64,000 nt of DNA, taken from Maribacter arcticus (GTDB lineage Bacteria > Bacteroidota > Bacteroidia > Flavobacteriales > Flavobacteriaceae). The DNA lies in assembly GCF_900167935.1 (NCBI RefSeq), contig NZ_FUYL01000002.1:484985-548984 (forward strand). The letters run 5' to 3'. Positions 53,656 through 63,346 of this stretch are shown here, piece by piece (the first letter of the stretch is position 1; each line of letters starts with the position of its first letter). The notes below the pieces were generated by a model. That model was not told the origin of the DNA. It did not search any database and saw nothing but the letters and a program-made list of their open reading frames with translations. The position numbers and the translations under genes were made by a program.

Positions 53656-54516
53656 ATGAAAATTTATCCTGTTGAAACTGGTAATTTTAAATTGGACGGT
53701 GGTGCCATGTTCGGTGTGGTTCCAAAAACTATTTGGCAGAAAACAAATCCTGCAGATTCAAATAATCTTATTGATATTGCGGCTAGAAGTCTTTTGATAG
53801 AAGACGGTGACCGCCTGATATTAATAGATACAGGTATGGGGGATAAGCAATCTGATAAATTTTTTGGTTATTATTATCGCTGGGGAGACTATTCTATTGA
53901 TACTTCTTTAAAAGAACTTGGATTCCATAGAGATGATATCACTGATGTTTTTTTAACACATCTACACTTTGACCACTGTGGTGGTGCCATACAGTGGAAC
54001 AAAGATAGAACTGGTTATGAGCCCGCTTTTAAAAATGCACGTTTCTGGACCAATGAAAACCACTGGAAATGGGCAACGGAACCCAATCCACGAGAAAAAG
54101 CTTCTTTTTTAAAGGAAAACCTCATCCCCATGCAAGAAAGTGGTCAATTAACTTTTATTAACCATACAAGCGAAAATTTCCTTCATAATAGTCCATTAGG
54201 TTTTGACATCCGTTTCGTAGACGGTCATACCGAAAAACAAATGTTGCCTCAATTTTCTTATAAAGGAAAGACTATAGCATATGTGGCAGACCTTATACCA
54301 ACTGTTGGGCATATTCCATTACCCTACGTAATCAGTTATGACACAAGACCTTTAATTACCATGACAGAAAAAGAATTATTCTTAAATGATGCAGTGGAAA
54401 ATAACTATTATCTATTTTTTGAACATGACGCACATAATCAACTATGTACCTTAAAACATACCGAAAAAGGTGTTCGATTGAATCAAGTTTATTCTTTTGA
54501 TGAAATCTTCAATTAA
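53656..54516 (+). CDS. MBL-fold metallo-hydrolase
   Basis: 286 residues from ATG 53656; the TTG at 53647 is less likely. THLHFDHCGGAIQW is the HxHxDH zinc motif; FVDGHTEKQMLPQF (His), IAYVADLIPTVGH (Asp) and YYLFFEHDAHNQ (His) complete the site. No signal peptide. Fits the lactonase/phosphodiesterase-like branch with a ~50-residue insertion around the metal loop; substrate unknown. Confidence 0.85.
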   Translation: MKIYPVETGNFKLDGGAMFGVVPKTIWQKTNPADSNNLIDIAARSLLIEDGDRLILIDTGMGDKQSDKFFGYYYRWGDYSIDTSLKELGFHRDDITDVFLTHLHFDHCGGAIQWNKDRTGYEPAFKNARFWTNENHWKWATEPNPREKASFLKENLIPMQESGQLTFINHTSENFLHNSPLGFDIRFVDGHTEKQMLPQFSYKGKTIAYVADLIPTVGHIPLPYVISYDTRPLITMTEKELFLNDAVENNYYLFFEHDAHNQLCTLKHTEKGVRLNQVYSFDEIFN

Positions 54517-54569
54517 CTTTACACTACTATACATTAACTAATAAATCATTTATATTAAAGTTCCCATTT

Positions 54570-56222
54570 ATGACAAATACATATTTAAAATCATTATTTG
54601 CTCTTTCAATTGTTGCATTACTAACCAGTTGTGGTAGTACGAGTTCGGCAACAGGCGGGGGCGGACTAATTCTCACTCCCGTTGAGAATATTGATACAAC
54701 CCCTTTAAAAATAGCAGACCTCACCACAAGTGAAAAGAATAATTGGGGACATTTAGATTTAGTAGCAGACACTATACCAGGAATGAGTGTTGATAAAGCA
54801 TACGCTGAAATTATAAAAAACAGAAAAGGAACTAAAACCATTGTAGCAGTTCTTGACTCGGGTATTGATTTAAACCATGAAGATCTTGATGGAGTTCTAT
54901 GGACAAATACCAAAGAAAAAGCAGGCAACAATATCGACGATGATGGCAATGGCTACATAGATGATATTCATGGATACAATTTCTTAGGCGAATCTTACAA
55001 TGAACAACTAGAGTACGTTCGTATGTTGCGCTTAAACATTGGTGACGCAGCAACGCTTTCGAAGGCAAAAACAAAACTAGATGCAAAATATAACGAGGCT
55101 CTACAGGGTAAACAGCAATACGAGCAAATATTACAAGCTGTTAAAAATGCAGGCGCAGGTGTTAAAGAATATTTGAAAAAAGATACGTACACTAAAGAAG
55201 ATTTGGCGGGCATAAAGACAACTGATGAAGCTATGCAACGAAACATTGCTGTTCTTAATCAAATGTTCAGCATTCAAGACTCTATCCCTAAGGTATTAAA
55301 GGAATTAAATGAGGGCGTTAAATATTATACCGAGCAACTCAACTACAACTTAAATAAAGACTTCAACGGTAGATTACCTGTAGGTGATGACGCATATGAT
55401 ATAAGTGATGTAAATTATGGTAACGGTAACCCTAAAAACAGGGTTGACGATGAAAGCCATGGTACACATGTTGCTGGTATTATAGCTGCTGAACGTAATA
55501 ATGGTAAAGGAGTAAATGGAGTTGCCAACAACGTTGCAATTATGAGTATCAGAGCCGTACCAAATGGTGATGAATATGATAAAGATATCGCGCTAGGTAT
55601 TCGCTATGCTGTTGATAATGGTGCCCGAGTTATAAATGGAAGTTTTGGAAAATCATTTTCACCAAAATCAGAATGGGTATATGAAGCGATTAAATATGCC
55701 GCTGAAAAAAATGTGCTTTTTGTACATGCAGCAGGTAATGATGGTGCAAATCTAGACGACCCAACTAATGGTAATTACCCAAATGACCAAGTGAACAACG
55801 GTCCTGAAATTGCAGATAATGTAATAACCGTTGGTGCTTTGAATCCGAAATATGGTTCAGAATTGGTAGCAAGCTATTCTAATTACGGTAAAGTAAATGT
55901 TGATGTTTTTGCTCCTGGTACCGATATCTATTCTACCTTCCCAAACAATGAATATGAGTATTCACCAGGCACGTCAATGGCAGCACCTGCCGTAGCGGGA
56001 GTAGCAGCCTTGGTAATGTCACAATATCCATCACTTACAGCAGCACAGGTAAAAAATATTCTGTTGCAATCTGGTCTTCCAATTAAAACTAAAGTGATAT
56101 TAGGTGGAGATAATGCTAAAAGTGCTTCATTAGACCAAATTTCAACTTCTGGAAAAATCGTGAATGCCTACAATGCATTAGTATTGGCAAGCAAAGTAGC
56201 TGCAGGACAGATTCAATTATAA
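54570..56222 (+). CDS. S8 subtilisin-like serine protease, lipoprotein
   Basis: 550 residues; lipobox LLTSC then a Gly/Ser linker. Catalytic triad: Asp96 in VAVLDSGIDLNHEDLDG, His297 in DDESHGTHVAGIIAAE, Ser469 in SPGTSMAAPAVAGVAAL. About 140 residues are inserted between Asp and His (a helical part with LDAKYNEALQGKQQYEQILQ). The M1 peptidase gene starts 16 nt later, so the two probably make one secreted proteolytic unit. Confidence 0.92.
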   Translation: MTNTYLKSLFALSIVALLTSCGSTSSATGGGGLILTPVENIDTTPLKIADLTTSEKNNWGHLDLVADTIPGMSVDKAYAEIIKNRKGTKTIVAVLDSGIDLNHEDLDGVLWTNTKEKAGNNIDDDGNGYIDDIHGYNFLGESYNEQLEYVRMLRLNIGDAATLSKAKTKLDAKYNEALQGKQQYEQILQAVKNAGAGVKEYLKKDTYTKEDLAGIKTTDEAMQRNIAVLNQMFSIQDSIPKVLKELNEGVKYYTEQLNYNLNKDFNGRLPVGDDAYDISDVNYGNGNPKNRVDDESHGTHVAGIIAAERNNGKGVNGVANNVAIMSIRAVPNGDEYDKDIALGIRYAVDNGARVINGSFGKSFSPKSEWVYEAIKYAAEKNVLFVHAAGNDGANLDDPTNGNYPNDQVNNGPEIADNVITVGALNPKYGSELVASYSNYGKVNVDVFAPGTDIYSTFPNNEYEYSPGTSMAAPAVAGVAALVMSQYPSLTAAQVKNILLQSGLPIKTKVILGGDNAKSASLDQISTSGKIVNAYNALVLASKVAAGQIQL

Positions 56223-56238
56223 TATTTATAAAATACAC

Positions 56239-58092
56239 ATGACTAAATCAATCTTAAGTTTTTTTATCGCATTATTCACTATTGGTTTAATAGCTCAGAA
56301 CAAAACTGACTATTGGCAACAACATGTAGACTATACCATGGAAGTGGATATGGATGTTGATAGTTTTCATTACACCGGAACCCAAACTTTGGTCTACACC
56401 AATAATTCGCCAGATGAATTGAAAAGGGTTTACTTCCATTTATATTTTAATGCCTTTCAACCAGGTAGTGAAATGGATATTCGTTTGCAAACTATTGCTG
56501 ATCCTGATGGTCGTATGATATCCAAAGAGAAGAAAAGTAGAATTTCTACCCTCTCAGAAAGTGAAATTGGTTATCTACACGCTACTTCCTTAACGCAGAA
56601 TGGTAAGAAAGTGATGTATTCTGAAGAAGGCACTGTATTAGTCGTTGACTTAGATTCACCAATAGCACCGGGTAGTAAGTCTACTTTTAACATGTCTTTT
56701 AATGGTCAAGTTCCTTTACAGATAAGGCGTACTGGTAGAAATAATGAGGAAGGTGTTGCCTTGTCTATGAGCCAATGGTACCCAAAACTTGCAGAATATG
56801 ATTTTGAAGGATGGCACGCAGACCCATACATAGCTCGAGAATTTCAAGGGGTTTGGGGAGATTTTGATGTGAAATTAACCTTAGATAAAAAGTATACTGT
56901 TGGCGGTACCGGTTATCTTCAAAACCCAAATGAAATAGGGCACGGGTACGAAACCCCTGGAACAAAAATTAAAAAGCAAAAAGGGAAAACATTAACCTGG
57001 CATTTTAAAGCACCCATGGTTCATGATTTTATGTGGGCGGCAGATCCTGAATACATTCACGATATACAACAAGTGCCAAATGGTCCGGTATTACATTTCC
57101 TATATAAGAACAACCCTAAAATATTAGAAAACTGGAAAAATCTTCAACCAAAAACAGTTGAGGCTATGGAATTTTTCAATAAGAATATCGGTGAATATCC
57201 TTACGATCAATATTCTGTTATACAAGGTGGTGATGGCGGAATGGAATATGCCATGTCTACCCTAATAACTGGTGACCGTAAATTTGGTAGCTTAGTTGGT
57301 GTAATGGCACATGAAATGGCGCATTCTTGGTTTCAGCACATATTGGCGACCAATGAAGCAAAACACGAGTGGATGGATGAAGGGTTTACTTCTTTTATCT
57401 CTAAACTTTGTATGAGCGAAATAATGGACTTGGATAAGGACAATCCTTTTGAAGGTACTTACAAAGGGTATAGAAATCTAGCGCTATCTGGTAAAGAACA
57501 ACCACAGACTACTCACGCAGATCGTTATGACCTTAATTTTGCTTACGGTATCTCAGCATATAGTAAAGGCTCTATTTTCTTATCTCAATTAGGGTATGTG
57601 ATTGGTCAAGATAAATTAATGGAGACCATTCGTAAATACTATGCTGATTTTAAGTTTAAACATCCGGTTCCTAATGATATTAAACGAGTTGCAGAAAAAG
57701 TCTCTGGTTTTGAACTAGATTGGTATTTAACTGATTGGACCCAAACAACAAACACCATTGATTATGGTATTAAAGATGTTATAGCTTCAGATAATTCTAC
57801 TAAAGTAACCTTAGAACGTATCGGGTTAATGCCAATGCCTATAGATGTTTTGGTGGTGTATAAAGACGACACAAGAGAAACATTCTACGCACCTTTACGA
57901 ATGATGCGTGGGGAAAAAGAAAATCCTTATGCTGGTATTGAAAGAACTGTTTTAGAAGATTGGCCTTGGGCTTACCCAACCTATGATTTTGTAATCAATA
58001 AACCTTTGTCGACCATAAAAGCTGTTGTTATCGATCCATCACAATTAATGGCTGACATTAATTTGGAGAACAATGTTTGGCAAGCGGAGTAA
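56239..58092 (+). CDS. M1-family metallopeptidase, secreted
   Basis: 617 residues with signal peptide (SILSFFIALFTIGLIAQ). Zinc motif VMAHEMAHSWFQH (His358, Glu359, His362) and the downstream Glu in HEWMDEGFTSF; the exopeptidase GGMEYAMSTLI stands just before it. Acts as an aminopeptidase outside the cytoplasm. A weak hairpin without T-run lies after the stop (58122-58141). Confidence 0.92.
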   Translation: MTKSILSFFIALFTIGLIAQNKTDYWQQHVDYTMEVDMDVDSFHYTGTQTLVYTNNSPDELKRVYFHLYFNAFQPGSEMDIRLQTIADPDGRMISKEKKSRISTLSESEIGYLHATSLTQNGKKVMYSEEGTVLVVDLDSPIAPGSKSTFNMSFNGQVPLQIRRTGRNNEEGVALSMSQWYPKLAEYDFEGWHADPYIAREFQGVWGDFDVKLTLDKKYTVGGTGYLQNPNEIGHGYETPGTKIKKQKGKTLTWHFKAPMVHDFMWAADPEYIHDIQQVPNGPVLHFLYKNNPKILENWKNLQPKTVEAMEFFNKNIGEYPYDQYSVIQGGDGGMEYAMSTLITGDRKFGSLVGVMAHEMAHSWFQHILATNEAKHEWMDEGFTSFISKLCMSEIMDLDKDNPFEGTYKGYRNLALSGKEQPQTTHADRYDLNFAYGISAYSKGSIFLSQLGYVIGQDKLMETIRKYYADFKFKHPVPNDIKRVAEKVSGFELDWYLTDWTQTTNTIDYGIKDVIASDNSTKVTLERIGLMPMPIDVLVVYKDDTRETFYAPLRMMRGEKENPYAGIERTVLEDWPWAYPTYDFVINKPLSTIKAVVIDPSQLMADINLENNVWQAE

Positions 58093-58166
58093 TTGGATAT
58101 TGTACTATTTAAGATAACAACGCCTCCTTTTTAAGGGGGGCAAATCTTCATAATAATTATTTCATA

Positions 58167-58550
58167 ATGGATGTATCCTTCGGTAAAAAGGAAAAACTTA
58201 AAAGTAAAAAACTCTTCACCCAATTGTTTGAAGAAGGTAAGGGTGTTTCCGTATATCCGTTGAAGTTAATTTATATCTGTACCGAAAAGAAGGAAGCCCC
58301 TATTCAAACAGGAGTAACTGTATCAAAGAGAAATTTCAAAAGTGCCGTTAAAAGAAATAGAATAAAGCGCCTATTACGAGAGTCTTACAGACTTAATAAA
58401 GCATTGATTTTTAACAATACAGATGCAAACTTTGCGTTTCTATTTTTATACCTTGGTAAGGATATGCCTTCCTTTGAGCTATTAGACCAGAAAATGAAGC
58501 TCGTATTGAACAAGTTTAAGCTCCAGATTAATGAAAAAAATACTCAGTAA
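58167..58550 (+). CDS. rnpA: ribonuclease P protein component
   Basis: 127 residues. LKSKKLFTQLFEEGKGVSVY, TGVTVSKRNFKSAVKRNRIK and RLLRESYRLN hold the RNR motif of RnpA. It helps the RNase P RNA mature tRNA 5' ends. The next gene overlaps its end by 20 nt, a Flavobacteriaceae arrangement rather than the rpmH-linked one. Confidence 0.95.
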   Translation: MDVSFGKKEKLKSKKLFTQLFEEGKGVSVYPLKLIYICTEKKEAPIQTGVTVSKRNFKSAVKRNRIKRLLRESYRLNKALIFNNTDANFAFLFLYLGKDMPSFELLDQKMKLVLNKFKLQINEKNTQ

Positions 58551-60159
58551 AAAAGTACTTGTACCCATTATAGCGATTGTCTTTCTCTTTGTAGGGAGTA
58601 GTTATAAAAGTGACTTTTTTGAAATAGCGAAGCAAATAGAAATTTTCACTACCCTGTTCAAAGAATTGAACATGAATTATGTGGATGAAACCAACCCTGC
58701 AGAATTAATGGATACCGCCATTAAAAACATGTTAGAGGAATTGGATCCTTATACCAAATTTTTAAACGAACAAGATGTTGAAACCTATCGCATAAATAAT
58801 GCTGGCGAATATTCTGGCATAGGCGCTATGGTTCGCTCATTTAAAGATAAGTTGTTAATTATTGAGCCACACCAAGGGTACCCTGCAGATAAGGCTGGTT
58901 TAAAAGCAGGAGATGAGATTATACAGATAGGAGACATAAAAGTAGCTGATTTTGAAGAAAACGCCAGTGAGCTCTTAAAAGGCGCAAACGGATCAACAGT
59001 GACCGTAACTTATAAAAGGCAGGGTAAAACGAATACAACTACTATTACTCGTGAAGGTATAGAGGTTGATGCGGTTCCTTACTTTAAAATGATTGATGAT
59101 AAAACTGGTTATATTGTATTGGCAAAATTCAATGCAAAAGCTACCGAACAAACAAAGGCCGCCTTGCTGGACTTAAAAGGAAAAGGTGCCGAAAAAATAA
59201 TACTAGACCTTAGAGATAACCCTGGTGGGTTGCTTTCTGAAGCAATTAATGTGACTAACCTTTTCGTGCCCAAAGGGGAATTAGTGGTAACAACTAAATC
59301 TAAAGTCAAAAAATTTAATCGAGAATACCATACCAACAATCAACCTGTAGATGAAGAGATTCCTTTAGTGGTTTTAGTAAATGGCAGCAGCGCTTCGGCA
59401 AGTGAAATTGTATCGGGCAGCTTACAAGATTTAGATAGGGCGGTAATCATGGGCGCAAGAAGTTTTGGAAAAGGCCTAGTTCAACGCCCCTTAAAATTAA
59501 CGTACGGAACCCAGTTAAAAGTAACCATTTCAAGATACTACACTGCTTCTGGCCGCTGTATTCAAGCATTAGATTATTGGAATAGGGATGAAAGTGGCAA
59601 TGCCGTAAGAAACACAGCATATAATGATTTCACTACCCGAAATGGCAGAAAAGTACAAGATGGAGGTGGAATTTTACCAGACATTGAAGTGGCTACCTCT
59701 AAAACCAATGACCTTACATTGGCCTTACTTCAAAACAATGTAATTTTTGATTATGCTACCAATTACTTTTATGCGCATAAATATAACTCGGTTACCGATT
59801 TTAAATTTACAGATGCTGATTTTAGTTCTTTTAAAAATGATGTAAAGAAAAGTAGTTTCTCTTTTGAGACTAAAGCAGAGAAGGCCATTAAAAATGCACT
59901 CTCAGGAGATGAAAATGACTTCTTGGGAAGCGATGTTAAGGATAGTTATAAAACACTTTTGGCTAATATAGAAAAAGGCAAAATTAATGCTCTTGACAAA
60001 TACCAAAGCGAGATTCAAAAAAATCTAGAAGATGAAATCGTAAAACGATACTTCTACAGAGATGGGTTATACCAGTATTATTTAAATAACGATGAAGCTA
60101 TTTTAGCGGCAACAGAATTATTAGGAAATAATTCTAAGTATAACGGTATTTTAAAATAG
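58531..60159 (+). CDS. S41-family C-terminal processing protease with PDZ domain
   Basis: 542 residues, N-terminal membrane or signal segment (VLVPIIAIVFLFVGSSYKS). PDZ domain (about 85-165, IEPHQGYPADKAGLKAGDEI), then the S41 core: DLRDNPGGLLSEAINV, VNGSSASASEIVSGSLQD (nucleophile Ser), MGARSFGKGLVQRPLKL (Lys). Cuts proteins from the C-terminus in the periplasm. Overlaps rnpA by 20 nt. Confidence 0.93.
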   Translation: MKKILSKKVLVPIIAIVFLFVGSSYKSDFFEIAKQIEIFTTLFKELNMNYVDETNPAELMDTAIKNMLEELDPYTKFLNEQDVETYRINNAGEYSGIGAMVRSFKDKLLIIEPHQGYPADKAGLKAGDEIIQIGDIKVADFEENASELLKGANGSTVTVTYKRQGKTNTTTITREGIEVDAVPYFKMIDDKTGYIVLAKFNAKATEQTKAALLDLKGKGAEKIILDLRDNPGGLLSEAINVTNLFVPKGELVVTTKSKVKKFNREYHTNNQPVDEEIPLVVLVNGSSASASEIVSGSLQDLDRAVIMGARSFGKGLVQRPLKLTYGTQLKVTISRYYTASGRCIQALDYWNRDESGNAVRNTAYNDFTTRNGRKVQDGGGILPDIEVATSKTNDLTLALLQNNVIFDYATNYFYAHKYNSVTDFKFTDADFSSFKNDVKKSSFSFETKAEKAIKNALSGDENDFLGSDVKDSYKTLLANIEKGKINALDKYQSEIQKNLEDEIVKRYFYRDGLYQYYLNNDEAILAATELLGNNSKYNGILK

Positions 60160-60166
60160 AAGTCGT

Positions 60167-61042
60167 CTATTCATAAGAACACGATTTAGCATCTGAAACA
60201 ACGAAATACTCTTTATAGTTTTTAGCCTTAGGGTCTGTACACCCTTTTAAATTCTTGATTTTAATATCCCTGAAATCGATAGGTTGACCTTCGCTTTGTA
60301 ATGCTATTAACCCTTCTTTTAAAGGCTTACCATCTTGCTTAATTTTAGGGTCATAACCATTCGCTACTTCTCCGCCAATTTGTGGCTTTGTGTATTGCAA
60401 TACGGTTTTTCCATTTATGATGTGCGTAATTAAAGAATCATGCAATACAATTAATTCTGCTGTTACCCATTGATCACCAAAATAGGTGTCTGAACTCGAA
60501 TTAATACAGTGCCTAGGGTCTATCTTACCCTCATAAACCACATCTGTACCCGGAGAGCACATGTTGCCCGTAGGTCGCTCTATACCCTCTTCTATTCCTG
60601 CCAAAAATTGCATTTCTACAGAAATTGGCCAGTCTTGCTCTTTAAGCATCGTTTTGGGGTCTTGCGAGTGGAACATTATCCCACTGTTTTTCATGGTATA
60701 CTCTGGTGCACCTTGATAAAGTTCACCAACAAATCTATATTGCATAGTCAAATGAAAATCAGAGAAAGGTTGATTATAATATAAATGAGAAAAACGGTAG
60801 TTGAACTCCCCTTCATACTGATCATAGCGTACTTTTACCATACCATCTTCTGCCCTAAATGTTTCCCCATAATTATCACCAACTTCATAGTGATGAATTT
60901 TTGTTGTCCATCCACTTAAATCACTTCCATTAAACATCGTTTCCCAACCATCTTCTGTCTGTTGAGATATTAATACACCACATCCTAATAAGAATAATAG
61001 TGCCGTAAAAGTTAAGCTGGTCTTTAGAAATTGTACTTTCAT
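60167..61042 (-). CDS. DUF1080 (3-keto-disaccharide hydrolase) family protein, secreted
   Basis: 291 residues. Signal peptide or lipoprotein start (LTFTALLFLLGC, lipobox LLGC). DUF1080 core: MFNGSDLSGWTTKI, SDFHLTMQYRFVGE, NSGIMFHSQDP, ALQSEGQPIDFRDIKIKNL. It ends with GCTDPKAKNY ... SCSYE, a short Cys module common at Bacteroidota protein ends. Lies 50 nt behind the PIG-L gene on the same strand. Probable role in sugar or glycoside breakdown, as with the copy at 6887-7900 but divergent in sequence. Confidence 0.8.
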   Translation of the reverse strand: MKVQFLKTSLTFTALLFLLGCGVLISQQTEDGWETMFNGSDLSGWTTKIHHYEVGDNYGETFRAEDGMVKVRYDQYEGEFNYRFSHLYYNQPFSDFHLTMQYRFVGELYQGAPEYTMKNSGIMFHSQDPKTMLKEQDWPISVEMQFLAGIEEGIERPTGNMCSPGTDVVYEGKIDPRHCINSSSDTYFGDQWVTAELIVLHDSLITHIINGKTVLQYTKPQIGGEVANGYDPKIKQDGKPLKEGLIALQSEGQPIDFRDIKIKNLKGCTDPKAKNYKEYFVVSDAKSCSYE

Positions 61043-61092
61043 TTTTTTGGTTTTTTGTTTAATCGGATATTTTTTAAAGTCTAAAATCTAAT

Positions 61093-61899
61093 TTAATCAA
61101 ATAGAGAATCAGAGTCTTTAGAAGGTGCTTCGAACTTTCTCAAATAAATGATTCGTTCATTTTTATTTCTTCTATTGATAAATTCTTCTTTTGTTAGCTT
61201 CGGGTCAATTTGACTATAATGACATTTGTATGAATCAAATGCCCTACTTAGATCTTCCGTTGAATATGATATTTTGGTTCTTAAGTATTTCATATCCTGC
61301 CCTCTCAAGATTTTGGTGTCAGCGTCATCTATTGATTCAGAAGGTGTGCCATAATAGAATAAGGACATTGGTTTCTCCCATTGCTTACTCAAATATACCT
61401 GTGTTACCGAAGCGCCTACCAACCTGTGATCCATATGGGTTGAACCTCCATCCGGTCCCCAAGTAATTAGAACATCTGGCCGAACCATTTCAATAATATC
61501 TTTTAACTCTAAAACAATAGCCCTAGCATGTGGTACATGACCATCATAGCCTTCATCAGCTTTTAACTGGTCGTGGTATTCTAAATGTGTCAATTCTGCC
61601 CCTAATTGATTAGCAGCACACTTCATTTCTTCTCTACGGGTAGCGACCAATGTTTCTCCTGCTATATGGTCATGAAAATCATTAGTACCATATCTACCGT
61701 CTGTAACAATGACCAAATGCACTTTGGCACCTTCCCGTGTGTATTTTGCTAAAATTGGTGCTACTGTACTTTCATCATCTGGGTGTGCAAACACCGCCAA
61801 AATTGTTTTTCCTTCGTAAGGTTTTTGACCACGTACCTCAACTGTATTAAAAAGAATTAGTGATGTAAGGAAAATGAGAACTAAAGAGTGGCGCCTCAT
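61093..61899 (-). CDS. PIG-L/LmbE-family N-deacetylase, secreted
   Basis: 268 residues from MRRHSLVLIFLTSLILFNTV, giving a signal peptide; ATG 61932 is the alternative. AVFAHPDDESTVAPIL (zinc His, Asp-Asp catalytic pair) and GGSTHMDHRLVGA (zinc His) are the family signature. These enzymes remove N-acetyl groups from GlcNAc-type sugars or similar compounds. First gene of the pair with DUF1080; export fits a role on extracellular glycans. Confidence 0.85.
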   Translation of the reverse strand: MRRHSLVLIFLTSLILFNTVEVRGQKPYEGKTILAVFAHPDDESTVAPILAKYTREGAKVHLVIVTDGRYGTNDFHDHIAGETLVATRREEMKCAANQLGAELTHLEYHDQLKADEGYDGHVPHARAIVLELKDIIEMVRPDVLITWGPDGGSTHMDHRLVGASVTQVYLSKQWEKPMSLFYYGTPSESIDDADTKILRGQDMKYLRTKISYSTEDLSRAFDSYKCHYSQIDPKLTKEEFINRRNKNERIIYLRKFEAPSKDSDSLFD

Positions 61900-62113
61900 G
61901 AGAATTAATAATGCAGCTTTTTTATGATTCATAATACCTCGTTTTACTTTTGAATATTTTAAAAAGACCTTCCTAAAAGTTCACATTTAAATATAATACA
62001 TGTTGCTTGATTTACGCCTTTTTATATTGTAGTATAACAAATCTGTAATGTTAATGACTTAACTATAAATTAGAAACAGAATTGAAGTATTGTGTTTTCT
62101 AGTACGTAATACT

Positions 62114-63220
62114 TCAGATTTTGAAATAGATTTTTTTCTTGTCTAAAAAGTAGGTGATGAACCAAAAAATAAATAATACCAGCAGTGAGTTCAATACCAG
62201 AATAAATAATTCAGATACTCCAAATGGTGCTAATAGCCCTTCCGTCCAAATTAAACCAAAATCCCTAAACCATTGTACTCCTACTGTTTCGGCAAAAAGA
62301 TAAATAAATATAGCATTAGTGCCCACTACCGAAAATACAGCACCCCATTTTTTATGGTTGGCCCTTACATCTATAACCCAGTAGAAAAAGGTTAAGGTTA
62401 AGATGGCCAAACCACCTGAAACTAGGGTAAAAGAGGAGGTGGCAATGCGTTTGATAATAGGTGTGATATTTAAAATATCTAAGGCAAACCCAATAATCAA
62501 TATCGAAATTCCCCAAATTAGAAAAGTTTTTAGTTTATAGGCTGTCGATTTATTCTGTAATAATAGTTGTCCACATAGTACGCCCCATATAGTGTGAGCA
62601 GCTGTAGGAATAAAGTTTACAAAAACCCAATACCCACTATTTACCTTTCCCATAACCAACATATCAACATAAGAGCCGAAACTATCATGCCCTTCTACAT
62701 AAGGTGCTTCGGTGTTATAGCCTCTATATAACAACTCTGTCAATATCAAAAGTGTGGCAGATATAATTATTTGATTTTTGTGTGACATGCCCATAATGGC
62801 GTAGGCTATTAAAATGGTAAAAGCCAATTGCACTAAAACATTCCATAATTCCCAAACCAAGGCATGGTTATAAACACAATGCAATAAGACACCAAAGCTG
62901 AACAAAAGAAAGCATCGTTTTAAAATATGCTTAGTTATATTTTTTCTATTACCTATTGCAAGACGTTTTCGCAGCGAAAAAGGCATAGCAACCCCCACAA
63001 TAAACATAAAAAAAGGCTGAATTAAGTCCCAAAATCGCAATCCGTTCCATGGATGATGATGTAACTGTAATGCTAAAGGTTCTAAAAATGTGCCTTGGGT
63101 AAGTTCGAAAAAATGATGATGAAATCCTGCTGCTTCCGCAATTAATAAAAACATAATCACTCCTCTAAATACATCTAGGGAATAAAGTCGTTCAGAAATT
63201 GGAGCAGACAATTGAGCCAT
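62114..63220 (-). CDS. DUF5009/HGSNAT-like membrane acyltransferase
   Basis: 368 residues, about ten membrane segments. It starts with the family mark RLYSLDVFRGVIMFLLIAEA; a His-rich loop (FHHHFFELTQ ... LHHHPWNGLRFWDLIQPFF) holds the conserved His used by heparan-alpha-glucosaminide N-acetyltransferase relatives, followed by MFIVGVAMPFSLRKR. Likely transfers acetyl groups from cytoplasmic acetyl-CoA to a sugar across the membrane. It lies behind a PIG-L deacetylase, opposite in effect. Single gene. Confidence 0.8.
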   Translation of the reverse strand: MAQLSAPISERLYSLDVFRGVIMFLLIAEAAGFHHHFFELTQGTFLEPLALQLHHHPWNGLRFWDLIQPFFMFIVGVAMPFSLRKRLAIGNRKNITKHILKRCFLLFSFGVLLHCVYNHALVWELWNVLVQLAFTILIAYAIMGMSHKNQIIISATLLILTELLYRGYNTEAPYVEGHDSFGSYVDMLVMGKVNSGYWVFVNFIPTAAHTIWGVLCGQLLLQNKSTAYKLKTFLIWGISILIIGFALDILNITPIIKRIATSSFTLVSGGLAILTLTFFYWVIDVRANHKKWGAVFSVVGTNAIFIYLFAETVGVQWFRDFGLIWTEGLLAPFGVSELFILVLNSLLVLFIFWFITYFLDKKKIYFKI

Positions 63221-63346
63221 TAAATTTTACTTGTTTGAACTTCCTCTTAAATGTAATAGATTTAAATGGAAAAAAGTTACTGTTCGTATTTTATACCTAC
63301 TTTTAAATTGACAAACTAAAACCTCTACCATTCAATAAATCAGATT

